In this document: piece after piece, positions 16,433 through 23,292 of the stretch
Layout: every line of letters starts with the position of its first letter
Position numbering within the stretch: the stretch's first letter is position 1
DNA from: Capsulimonadaceae bacterium
GTDB taxonomy: Bacteria; Armatimonadota; Armatimonadia; Armatimonadales; Capsulimonadaceae
DNA length: 48,546 nucleotides
Assembly (NCBI GenBank): GCA_031292625.1
Contig: JARLGU010000014.1
Location: 1-48,546, forward strand
Reading direction: 5' to 3'
The notes under the pieces: generated by a model
The model's input: the letters and a program-made list of their open reading frames with translations, nothing else
What the model was told of the DNA's origin: nothing
Databases searched by the model: none
Translations under genes and position numbers: made by a program

Positions 16433-18121
16433 ATGAGCACTTCAACACTCGATAAGTATCTCGCCTCTTGCGAACCGAATTACAGCGAACAGCACCACAT
16501 GCTGGGCGGCCCGCTGCATTCGCCCGGCTACCATACGACTCTGCCCGACGGAATTTGGGCGCACGACACGCGCGGCGCACTCGACTACGCGCTCGCACTA
16601 TTCGCTTCTCACGATCCCGCTTATGTCCGCCGGGGACAGGATGTCGTCGATGCCATCCTCGACCAGCAGGACACCGACCCTACAAGCCGCACCTACGGTA
16701 TCTGGTCCTGGTATCTTGAGGAACCACTCGACAAAATGTCGCCTCCCGATTGGAATTGGGCCGACTTCTGCGGCGCTCGCCTGGCAGACATACTCATGGC
16801 TTATTCGCCCCTTCTGCCAGACGGCCAAATTCAGCGCATCCGCACGGCTCTAGGCCACGCGGGCTGGTCGATATTCCGGCGCAACGTTAACTGCGACTAT
16901 ACAAACATCGCCATCATGGGCGCGGCGGTCACGCTTGCCGCCGGCGAGATCCTGGGCGAATCAAGACTATTGGACTACGGCCGCTTGCGTCTGCAGCGTC
17001 AGCTTGAGCATGTAAGATATCATGGCGGCTTTACCGAGTACAACAGCCCGACGTACAGCGTCGTTGCGGTCGAGGAACTCGAACGCATCCATCGGCTTGT
17101 CAAGGACCCAGAGGCTCGAGCGACGGCCAAGCTGCTGCACGAGCAAGCCTGGAAGGTCATCGCGGAGCACTTCCATCCCGGCACGAACCAATGGGCCGGC
17201 CCCTGCAGCCGCGCCTATTCCGACTGGCTCTCACCGCAAACTCTCGCCTTCCTGTCCGCCAGAGTCGGCGCACAGCTTCCATCGCGCGACCGCGACGCTC
17301 AAGCGGAAATATTGTCCGCCGCCTCGGCAGGCGATATCGTTATGTGCCCCGAGGATCTGCGCCCGCTGTTCAGTTCCTGGACAGGCCCGGATCGCGTCGT
17401 TCGCTCGCGTTTCGTCCGGCGCGAACCCGACGGCAATTCCACCTACGGCACGACATGGATGAGCGCCGATGCGTGTCTGGGCAGCGTAACCGCGGACATC
17501 TTGTGGACACAGCGACGCGCCCTTCTCGGATACTGGCGCACCGGCGAAGACCCGGCAGTCTGCCTCCGGATGCGCTTCCTGCACGATGGCAAGGATTTCT
17601 CGTCCGCCTTCGTCCGCAATGCCCAGGACGGCCCCCGGGTTCTAAGTCTCACAGGCTTCATTCTTGGCAACGGCGATTTTCATCCAAGTCTTGATCGTCC
17701 AAAGGACGACACCTTCCGCGCCAGCGATTTCCGCCTGCGATACGAATTGCTTGGAAAAGGGGCCAAAGTGCGGCAAATCGAGGATCGGCGCTTCGAGATG
17801 GCTGCGGGCGGCATCCGCGCTGTCGTTCACGGAGGAGACGGGTGGTTCAACGGCAAACCCGTCCAGTGGGAAACGTCGGCTACCGATGACGGCGTCAGAG
17901 TTGACGCCATCTGCTACGCGGGGCCAGAAAGCTCGTTCCGCTTCGCTAGTCTGGAACGCAGCGTGGTCGCATCCGCCGTCGAGATCCTCAAATCCGGCGA
18001 GGTTCCCACCGCCGAACGGCCGTCGCTCACTACCGAAAACGCGCATGCAACCACAACGTGGGATGCAGCAACATCGCTCACGATCACTGGACCGGCTACG
18101 CCCAATGGCGGCAAGGGCTAA
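16433..18121 (+). CDS. Alpha/alpha-toroid protein, probable polysaccharide lyase or glycoside hydrolase
   Basis: This protein has 562 aa and no signal peptide. The first 320 residues are helical, with conserved-looking aromatic and acidic patches (YGIWSWYLEEPLDKMSPPDW, CDYTNIAIMGA, YHGGFTEYNSPTYSVV). The N-terminal toroid followed by a beta-rich C-terminal half (about 330-562) is the layout of heparinase/alginate-lyase-like enzymes. YNSPTY is similar to the Asn/Tyr patch that lines the cleft in such enzymes. I cannot name the substrate. ATG 16433 was preferred to TTG 16427. It stands alone between a terminator upstream and a convergent gene downstream. The palindrome at its start may be its operator. 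Confidence 0.65.
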   Translation: MSTSTLDKYLASCEPNYSEQHHMLGGPLHSPGYHTTLPDGIWAHDTRGALDYALALFASHDPAYVRRGQDVVDAILDQQDTDPTSRTYGIWSWYLEEPLDKMSPPDWNWADFCGARLADILMAYSPLLPDGQIQRIRTALGHAGWSIFRRNVNCDYTNIAIMGAAVTLAAGEILGESRLLDYGRLRLQRQLEHVRYHGGFTEYNSPTYSVVAVEELERIHRLVKDPEARATAKLLHEQAWKVIAEHFHPGTNQWAGPCSRAYSDWLSPQTLAFLSARVGAQLPSRDRDAQAEILSAASAGDIVMCPEDLRPLFSSWTGPDRVVRSRFVRREPDGNSTYGTTWMSADACLGSVTADILWTQRRALLGYWRTGEDPAVCLRMRFLHDGKDFSSAFVRNAQDGPRVLSLTGFILGNGDFHPSLDRPKDDTFRASDFRLRYELLGKGAKVRQIEDRRFEMAAGGIRAVVHGGDGWFNGKPVQWETSATDDGVRVDAICYAGPESSFRFASLERSVVASAVEILKSGEVPTAERPSLTTENAHATTTWDAATSLTITGPATPNGGKG

Positions 18122-18141
18122 AGCCCCGACTGACAAGCAAA

Positions 18142-18178
18142 ATCCCAGGCGCTCGCTCGCATGGCGAATGCCTGGGAT
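18142..18178 (-). terminator. Intrinsic terminator of the 18191 gene
   Basis: Nine-base perfect arms ATCCCAGGC (18142-18150) and GCCTGGGAT (18170-18178) pair. On the minus strand they are followed by TTTTGC. It sits between convergent genes and may also stop the 16433 transcript. Confidence 0.75.
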
Positions 18179-18190
18179 CTCAACGACCTC

Positions 18191-18496
18191 TTAGTGATGG
18201 TGCGCATGCCGATGCCGCAGATACCGCAGGCGGCGCGCACGCGCCTGCGCCTGGCTCTGGTGCTTTCGATCCTGTTCATAACGGGACGCCGAATATGCGG
18301 CGCCGGCCAATCCGACCGCAGCCACCGTTTTATTGCCTTTCGCAAGCCCCGCGGCGCCAACAACAGCGGAACCTATCGCAAGGTTGCGCCACGTATTCTT
18401 AGAATCCTGACTTGCTAGTACCGTAACCGGCATAAACAAGGTCGCTAAGGTCACTACAATGAGGCCCACCGCAACCCCTTGATACTTCAAACCCAT
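18191..18496 (-). CDS. Small exported glycine-zipper-like protein with His-rich tail
   Basis: This 101-aa unknown protein has an N-terminal signal or anchor helix (VAVGLIVVTLATLFMPVTV). It then has an Ala/Gly-rich stretch (IGSAVVGAAGLAKG, VAAVGLAGAAYSAS) like the glycine zippers of envelope proteins, and a very basic tail ending in HRHAHHH that could bind metal. Two in-frame ATGs (18502, 18496) both have purine-rich AGGAAAGGAAG upstream; I chose the second for its spacing. It is likely periplasmic or membrane-associated. The function is unknown. Confidence 0.65.
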   Translation of the reverse strand: MGLKYQGVAVGLIVVTLATLFMPVTVLASQDSKNTWRNLAIGSAVVGAAGLAKGNKTVAAVGLAGAAYSASRYEQDRKHQSQAQARARRLRYLRHRHAHHH

Positions 18497-18616
18497 GTAC
18501 ATCTTCCTTTCCTGCAGCGCAATCGAGATACGAAAATGAGCAATGAACTACTCCCGCAGCAAGCTCCGCGGTATCAAGCTTCCGGACTGGCCGGTAGCGG
18601 AGCAAGCTCCGGAAAA

Positions 18617-18677
18617 TGAACCCAGCGTAAACCGAGCCGTCTTCGGCTCACAAAGGGTCCAGCGTCACGCTGGTTCA
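18617..18677. repeat. Nested inverted repeat (possible cruciform or structured RNA)
   Basis: The outer arms (18617-18628 and 18667-18677) pair with one unpaired base. Inside are a perfect six-base stem with a four-base loop and an alternative palindrome using the right outer arm. The two foldings compete, as in switch-like RNAs, but no gene directly follows on either strand in a way that explains it. Confidence 0.45.
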
Positions 18678-18710
18678 TATACATAAGACTTGACAATATT
18701 GGCTGTGTGA

Positions 18711-18797
18711 ACCCTCACCCCAGCCCTCCCGCAAAGCCGCGGCGAAGGAGCCGGAATTCCCACACCCATTCCAATGGGAAAGGGACAGGGTGACGGT
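18711..18797. repeat. REP-like imperfect palindrome
   Basis: The terminal arms match at 13 of 17 positions. The perfect six-base inverted repeat 18765-18778 forms an inner stem. Sequence of the CCCTCACCCC...GGGTGA type is often dispersed in bacterial genomes. Only one copy is present in this window. Confidence 0.4.
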
Positions 18798-18966
18798 CTT
18801 TGCAACTGAATGCAATTAGAGCAAGTCTTGGTATTACAGAATACTAGCCTTATGCCCGCAATCGACTCCGATCCCCAAACGCGCGGTTGACGTATACAGC
18901 CTCCCTTTAAAACGGGAGAACGCGCGCAAAGGTTCCATAGGTCTTGAACTCCACCGAACGCAACTA

Positions 18967-19467
18967 TCAGCCTCGACGCGTTTTTTGCGACGATGCCAGA
19001 ACAAAGCCTCGCCCCAGGATGAACAGCGTCACGACGATCATGGGCAGAAAGGAACGCACCAAACAACTATACTGGTAGCCAATGTGTCGTATCGCAAAAT
19101 CGAAATCCGCCAACGGGCCTAGCAAGAACAGAACCATGCCGGCCAGCCCCCAGCGCAAGCAGCTTTCCGCCGCCTGATCGATCCGCCCCGCCAGTTGATG
19201 CTCCGCTGCCTCGCCCAGGACGCCCCCAGCAATTGACCCAAGCACGATGGAGAAGGCGATAGAAAGCCAATAGGGATAATCCGCCTCCCAATAACCTCGT
19301 TGCGTTCCCGGCGGAGGAAGGTACCAATCAACTGCCCCAGTGAGCAGACCAATCCAAATTGCGCCAAGCAATGGACCAAAGCGGCACAGCCTCTGAAATG
19401 CTCGCAGATCGTCGTCGCCTTCAGATTTGACCGGCTCGTCGGAAACGGATGGGGCCGCGACTCTCAT
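18967..19467 (-). CDS. Unknown membrane protein with four helices
   Basis: This 166-aa protein has an acidic, polar N-terminus and about four membrane helices (LLGAIWIGLLTGAVDWYL, WLSIAFSIVLGSIAGGVLGE, GLAGMVLFLLGPLADF, FLPMIVVTLFILGRGFVLA). No family is recognised. Translation starts at ATG 19465-19467 with a very strong GGAGGT site. The ATG overlaps the stop of a 22-codon upstream frame (ATGA). A strong promoter with an operator-like spacer lies about 80 bases upstream. Confidence 0.75.
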   Translation of the reverse strand: MRVAAPSVSDEPVKSEGDDDLRAFQRLCRFGPLLGAIWIGLLTGAVDWYLPPPGTQRGYWEADYPYWLSIAFSIVLGSIAGGVLGEAAEHQLAGRIDQAAESCLRWGLAGMVLFLLGPLADFDFAIRHIGYQYSCLVRSFLPMIVVTLFILGRGFVLASSQKTRRG

Positions 19468-19532
19468 GAACGGACCTCCGGCATGCCAAACGATGGCATG
19501 TCCTTCGTCTCAAAGCGGACAATCGGCTCCAT
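19464..19532 (-). CDS. 22-residue leader peptide translationally coupled to the membrane protein
   Basis: The frame reads MEPIVRFETKDMPSFGMPEV followed by RS and stop. GGGAG lies seven bases before its ATG (19530-19532), which falls about ten bases after the predicted transcription start. Its TGA shares bases with the next ATG. Placement and ribosome site suggest real translation, as a leader peptide or a very small protein. The RNA can also form CATGCC/GGCATG near the next gene's ribosome site. No similarity is known to me. Confidence 0.5.
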   Translation of the reverse strand: MEPIVRFETKDMPSFGMPEVRS

Positions 19533-19549
19533 TGCGTGTCTCCCTGGCA

Positions 19550-19578
19550 ATTATAGCGTTTGCATCGCAAACGGTCAA
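19550..19578 (-). promoter_or_regulatory. Strong promoter with operator in the spacer
   Basis: On the minus strand TTGACC (19578-19573) and TATAAT (19555-19550) are 17 bases apart. The spacer is occupied by a perfect inverted repeat CGTTTGC-ATC-GCAAACG (19557-19573), exactly where a repressor would block polymerase. The regulator is unknown. Confidence 0.75.
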
Positions 19579-19662
19579 GAGAGCCTGCTTCGAGCTCCAA
19601 TAGATCGCCATATTCCGCCCCACCCACTTGGCGCTTGCCCGAAATGCACGTGCGACGAAAAA

Positions 19663-19723
19663 ACGGCCGTTCCTTGAACGCCAACCGCCGCCATCGCCGG
19701 TCAGAACAACAAGGAACAGCCGT
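19663..19723 (-). terminator. Intrinsic terminator of the 19748 barrel gene
   Basis: Fourteen-base arms ACGGCCGTTCCTTG (19663-19676) and CAAGGAACAGCCGT (19710-19723) pair with one mismatch. On the minus strand they are followed by six T (19662-19657). Confidence 0.85.
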
Positions 19724-19747
19724 CACGCACGGCTCCGAGGCAGACGC

Positions 19748-20266
19748 CTAGAACGTCAAGCCCACGTTAAGCGTCAAGCCGTCGCCTTTATCCACCCACT
19801 GATACCGGGCCTCCGCGAACAACGCCGTGAACTTATAGCCCGCGGAAATGTACGCGCCCAGACGCGTCGTTACGCTGCTGTGGCTCTGGTCGATGTAGTA
19901 GCCGCCGGCTCCGGCGCCCACATAAGGCTTGCCGAGGACGCCGCCGCCTAAGCCAAGGGTTTCGCCAAGCGTCAGCGGAACGATGTACGAATGCGTGCCA
20001 TTGTGCGTGCCGCCTTCGTAACCAATGTCAAGCACAGTGCGAGTGTCGGTGAGCGGAATGCCCATAAAGTTGTACTTGAAGTCGGCCGCGAACTGCGTAT
20101 CGCCGCCCTGCTTCGCCCAATCGTTATTGGGGATAAACACGCCGACGCCTAAGCCGGACGGAGGGCCGAGCGGCGTCTGTGCCGAAGCGCGTCCCGAAAA
20201 CACCGAGAGGAGAGCGAGCGTCATCACAACAACGGCTGCACCGCTCAAGGAAATTCTGGAAGTCAT
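19748..20266 (-). CDS. Small outer-membrane beta-barrel protein
   Basis: This 172-aa protein starts with a Sec signal peptide (VVVMTLALLSVFSGRASAQ, cleavage after ASA). The mature part has alternating hydrophobic strands rich in Gly and aromatic residues (GVGVFIPNNDW, YVGAGAGGYYID, LGAYISAGYKFT) and a terminal Phe in LNVGLTF, the usual signal for barrel insertion. The size fits an eight-strand barrel such as OmpW or OmpX types; the cargo, if any, is unknown. It implies a diderm envelope. The transcript has its own terminator. AAGGA lies upstream, with an ATG-CGC-AAATGA mini-frame overlapping the start. Confidence 0.75.
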   Translation of the reverse strand: MTSRISLSGAAVVVMTLALLSVFSGRASAQTPLGPPSGLGVGVFIPNNDWAKQGGDTQFAADFKYNFMGIPLTDTRTVLDIGYEGGTHNGTHSYIVPLTLGETLGLGGGVLGKPYVGAGAGGYYIDQSHSSVTTRLGAYISAGYKFTALFAEARYQWVDKGDGLTLNVGLTF

Positions 20267-20460
20267 TTGCGCATCTTTCCTTTCACAAATCCCATTTGAG
20301 ACGGGATCGTTCTCTTTGGTCGTATAGCCCCCATGGCCCGAGCGCCAAAGCGCCGGGCACCACTCTCAAACGGGGAGCCTACCGTGTAACATACCCGCCA
20401 AACGCACATAATTCACGTACTTTTTGGAGGATGTAAGATGAAAAGAGCGCAGAAGGTTGC

Positions 20461-21459
20461 CTAAAACTGACGCAGAAAGCGCAAGTCGTTCTCAGTGAAG
20501 AGACGCAGATCATCGATCGCATGAACAATCATCGCGACCCGTTCGATGCCCAGGCCCCAGGCGAAGCCCGTATACCGCTCGGAATCGATGCCCATGCTCT
20601 CGAGAATGTTGGGGTGGACCATCCCCGCGCCGCCCAGCTCCAGCCAGCGATCGCCCCACTTGATCGCCATCTCTACGCCAGGCTCTACGAATGGGAAAAA
20701 GTCTGGACGGAACCGGATCTCGACCGATGGCCCGAACAGCGCACGCGCCAGATGCGCGAACGTCCCCTTCAGGTCTGCAAGCGAAAGCCCCTCATCAACA
20801 GCAAGAATATCAACCTGGTGGAACGTGTGAGAGTGGGTTGCATCCACGGCATCGAACCGGTAGCACTTGCCAATCGTCGCAACTCGGATCGGCGGCTTTG
20901 TCTGCTCCATGACATGGGCCTGGAACGCAGTCGTCTGAGTGCGCAGCAGATAGTTGTCCTCGACATAAAAAGACATCTGCTCATCGAACGCTGGATGATC
21001 GGGCGGATAATTGAGCGTCTCGAAGTTGTAGTGATAGTGCTCAACATCGGGCGTCTCGACGAACTTGTAGCCCAGTCCGATCAGCACCGACTTGACCGCA
21101 TCCATCTCCCGCGTGAGCACGTGCTGACGCCCGAGCGGAAGACGGCTCCCAGGCAGCGTCACGTCGAGCGCATCCGCGGCAAGCCGCAACGCGCGTTCAC
21201 CGGCGGACAATCCCGCTCGACGGGCCGTAAGGCGAGCGGTCAGCTTATCCTTGGCCGCATTGACGGCTTGACCGAATGCCGGCTTCTCGTCGGCGGAGAG
21301 CTGGCTGATCAAGCGCAGGAGGCCTGTCAAACGGCCCTTGCGGCCGAGAAAGGCCACCTCAACTTCGGTGAGACTGTCCAGGCTCGCGGCGCTGTCGATT
21401 GCGTCGAGCCCCTCGTTTTCTATCTGTTCGAGCTGCTCTGTGGGCGTCATGAGGTACAT
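20461..21459 (-). CDS. pheS: Phenylalanyl-tRNA synthetase alpha subunit
   Basis: This is PheRS alpha (332 aa), the catalytic subunit that charges tRNA-Phe. It has an N-terminal coiled coil (1-90) and the class II core with motif 2 (ATIGKCYRFDAVDATHSHTFHQ) and motif 3 (GFAWGLGIERVAMI). The phenylalanine-binding FWFP-like loop FRPDFFPFVEPGVE is present. GGGGGAG lies before ATG 21457-21459. pheT, which is usually next, is not downstream here; a barrel gene follows after 190 bases. rplT lies 73 bases upstream on the same strand, so rpmI-rplT-pheS may be one transcript. Confidence 0.96.
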   Translation of the reverse strand: MYLMTPTEQLEQIENEGLDAIDSAASLDSLTEVEVAFLGRKGRLTGLLRLISQLSADEKPAFGQAVNAAKDKLTARLTARRAGLSAGERALRLAADALDVTLPGSRLPLGRQHVLTREMDAVKSVLIGLGYKFVETPDVEHYHYNFETLNYPPDHPAFDEQMSFYVEDNYLLRTQTTAFQAHVMEQTKPPIRVATIGKCYRFDAVDATHSHTFHQVDILAVDEGLSLADLKGTFAHLARALFGPSVEIRFRPDFFPFVEPGVEMAIKWGDRWLELGGAGMVHPNILESMGIDSERYTGFAWGLGIERVAMIVHAIDDLRLFTENDLRFLRQF

Positions 21460-21531
21460 TCGAGGCTCCCCCGGAACCGCAACGCGGATCGAGGGGAGTG
21501 AAACGGCGCGTAGTGGACGGAGGGCGCCCGG

Positions 21532-21882
21532 TTACGCGATGGCAAGCGACTTGACGAGCGCGGTAAAACCGGCGGCGTCGTTGACGGCCATGTCGGCGAG
21601 AACCTTGCGGTCAAGCACATTGCCGGCCTTTATCAATGCCGCAATAAACTGGCTGTAGCGAACGCCTTCCGCGCGGCAAGCCGCGTTGATGCGGGAGATC
21701 CACAGACGGCGGAACTCGCGCTTCTTGTTGCGACGGTCGCGGTAGGCATAGTTGCCTGCCTTCATGACGGACTCATTCGCCGTCTTAAAGAGCCGGCTCT
21801 TGCCGCCAAAATAGCCGCTGGCCTCTTTAATAATCTTCTGGTGGCGCTTGTGGGTCATTACCCCACGTTTGACGCGTGGCAT
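21532..21882 (-). CDS. rplT: 50S ribosomal protein L20
   Basis: L20 (116 aa) is an early 50S assembly protein and, in several bacteria, the autoregulator of the infC-rpmI-rplT operon. The start [19 protein letters not shown] and the [19 protein letters not shown] core are characteristic. It lies 21 bases after rpmI with AGGAGA upstream. Confidence 0.97.
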   Translation of the reverse strand: MPRVKRGVMTHKRHQKIIKEASGYFGGKSRLFKTANESVMKAGNYAYRDRRNKKREFRRLWISRINAACRAEGVRYSQFIAALIKAGNVLDRKVLADMAVNDAAGFTALVKSLAIA

Positions 21883-21903
21883 ACTCCGAGGTCTCCTTAC
21901 CCG

Positions 21904-22110
21904 TTAGTGGTTGACGCCGTTCGGCAGCATTCGCTTGACGCGATGCTTCATCGAAGGCGCGAGCTGACCGTCCTGCGCGAGTCGGCGCGACTGACCGGGG
22001 CCCTTGTGAATCATAAGATGGTTGCGGTACGAATGACCGTGCAGCAGCTTGCCGGTGCTGCTCTGCTTGAACCGCTTGGCTGCTGTCTTATTGGTCTTGA
22101 TCTTCGGCAT
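21904..22110 (-). CDS. rpmI: 50S ribosomal protein L35
   Basis: L35 (68 aa) begins MPKIKTNKTAAKRFKQSSTG, a clear family match. The start is at ATG 22108-22110, with AGGAGC upstream; the longer open frame to 22233 is non-coding leader. infC, which normally comes first in this operon, is absent; the next gene upstream is divergent and unrelated. The leader of about 130 bases is GC-rich and may hold an L20 control site. Confidence 0.96.
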   Translation of the reverse strand: MPKIKTNKTAAKRFKQSSTGKLLHGHSYRNHLMIHKGPGQSRRLAQDGQLAPSMKHRVKRMLPNGVNH

Positions 22111-22247
22111 AACTTTGCTCCTGAACCAGCACTGCGCTGGGGCTGGCGGCGATCCGCGCATTGGCCCCGCCAGACGACGATGGGCAGCGCCGCGCGCGCC
22201 CATCACGGCACGCCGGACGGGCGGCTGCATCAAAAAATGACCGTGCT

Positions 22248-22253
22248 ATTATA
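22248..22253 (-). promoter_or_regulatory. -10 element for rpmI-rplT
   Basis: TATAAT on the minus strand (22253-22248) lies about 138 bases before rpmI, after an AT-rich stretch. No good -35 is seen at 16-18 bases. Confidence 0.5.
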
Positions 22254-22664
22254 CACCATTGATTCCAAATTTCGCGCAGTTGCAGCGAACGTTGTGCTTC
22301 ATCGCCCAACGGAACGGCTAATATCTCCGAATATGGTCGCAACGTCGATACCCCTAAAGCCGTCCAAACCGTTCTCGCTAACGCGGCGCCCATCATGCGA
22401 ATGCGCCGGAAGGGCAACGCAGACCTTATCCGAAATCTCTACAGACAAACCATCCCGCCTCTTAATGCGACAAGGCAATCCAGCCGCCCATTCGTCAAGG
22501 AAGCAGCTCCAAGCGAAGAGCAGTGGAGGTTCCGAATCTCTTTCCTCTCGTCCCAACAAGCAGGAATGCCTAGCCGCCGCGATGAAACAAAGGGCGTCGG
22601 CGCATGCCTTGAGCGAACGTTCACCCGGTTCGGTATGCGCCTGCTCCCGTTAGAAAGGTCTTCA
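22254..22664. other. Divergent intergenic region
   Basis: These 411 bases lie between the rpmI-rplT promoter and the 22665 barrel gene. An open frame from 22395 runs into the barrel gene but lacks a signal-peptide-compatible start. No RNA gene or repeat is recognised. Confidence 0.4.
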
Positions 22665-23216
22665 ATGAGTATTCTCAGATACGCCCCTTGCCTCATGTTC
22701 GCGCTCGTCTCGCTGACAACCGTCGTTGCGAATGCGGACACGCCAAACCAAAACGCGAATACGCTGCTCCCGGGGACTGGACAGTCCAGTATTCTTCCTG
22801 CCGCCAAAACGCGAGAAGTCGATGCTCTCGGCATGTTGCAGCTTGAAAGCGGACATCCGTACAGTCTCGTCGGCACATACGGTTCCTTCACGAGCCCAGA
22901 CGTAGAATTGGGCGGCACGGTCGGCTATTTCGGCGGTGACAATACCCGATCTCAACGATTTTTCGGAGGAGTTGCAAACTACCATATCAGGCAGCGCGGC
23001 GACCTTGCCGACGCATCCCCGCTCGTGCCATACCTCGGCCTCTTCGCGGGTTATGCAATTAATGGCGACAAGGCATTCTCCATTGGCGGGCAGGGCGGCA
23101 TCAAGTACTTCGTCAACCAAAACGCCGCCATCCTCTGCGAATATGAATATCGATCGGTCAAGTCAGGCTCCAACATCAGCGAACTGATCTTCGGCTTCGG
23201 CACATTCTTTCACTAG
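22665..23216 (+). CDS. Outer-membrane beta-barrel protein
   Basis: This 183-aa protein has a signal peptide (MSILRYAPCLMFALVSLTTV, then VANADT with likely cleavage after ANA). The mature part has repeating amphipathic strands with Gly and aromatic residues (GTVGYFGGDN, VPYLGLFAGYAINGDKAFS) and ends in FGFGTFFH. It resembles porin-family or OmpA-like eight-strand barrels; no ligand can be named. AAAGG lies before ATG 22665. The gene stands alone, 76 bases before a GH78-like gene. Confidence 0.7.
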   Translation: MSILRYAPCLMFALVSLTTVVANADTPNQNANTLLPGTGQSSILPAAKTREVDALGMLQLESGHPYSLVGTYGSFTSPDVELGGTVGYFGGDNTRSQRFFGGVANYHIRQRGDLADASPLVPYLGLFAGYAINGDKAFSIGGQGGIKYFVNQNAAILCEYEYRSVKSGSNISELIFGFGTFFH

Positions 23217-23292
23217 GCGATTCTCGCAAGCAAGCCGATCGCCTCAAATTACGTAACGCGAGTTAGTGAATATTGAATTGGAGAAAGTTGGA

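Larger units (their letters stand above)
18503..18966. other. Intergenic region with nested inverted repeats and a REP-like palindrome
   Basis: There is no gene in these 464 bases. At 18617-18677 arms TGAACCCAGCGT and ACGCTGGTTCA enclose a perfect hairpin (18634-18649, GAGCCG/CGGCTC) and a CCAGCGT/ACGCTGG palindrome (18659-18673). At 18711-18797 an imperfect 17-base inverted repeat (ACCCTCACCCCAGCCCT against AGGGACAGGGTGACGGT) encloses CCCATT-CC-AATGGG. The second resembles REP/BIME-type dispersed palindromes. Confidence 0.5.

Noticed and set aside
22395-22664. 90-codon N-terminal extension of the 22665 barrel protein
   Set aside because: It would bury a clear signal peptide, and ATG 22665 has its own ribosome site.
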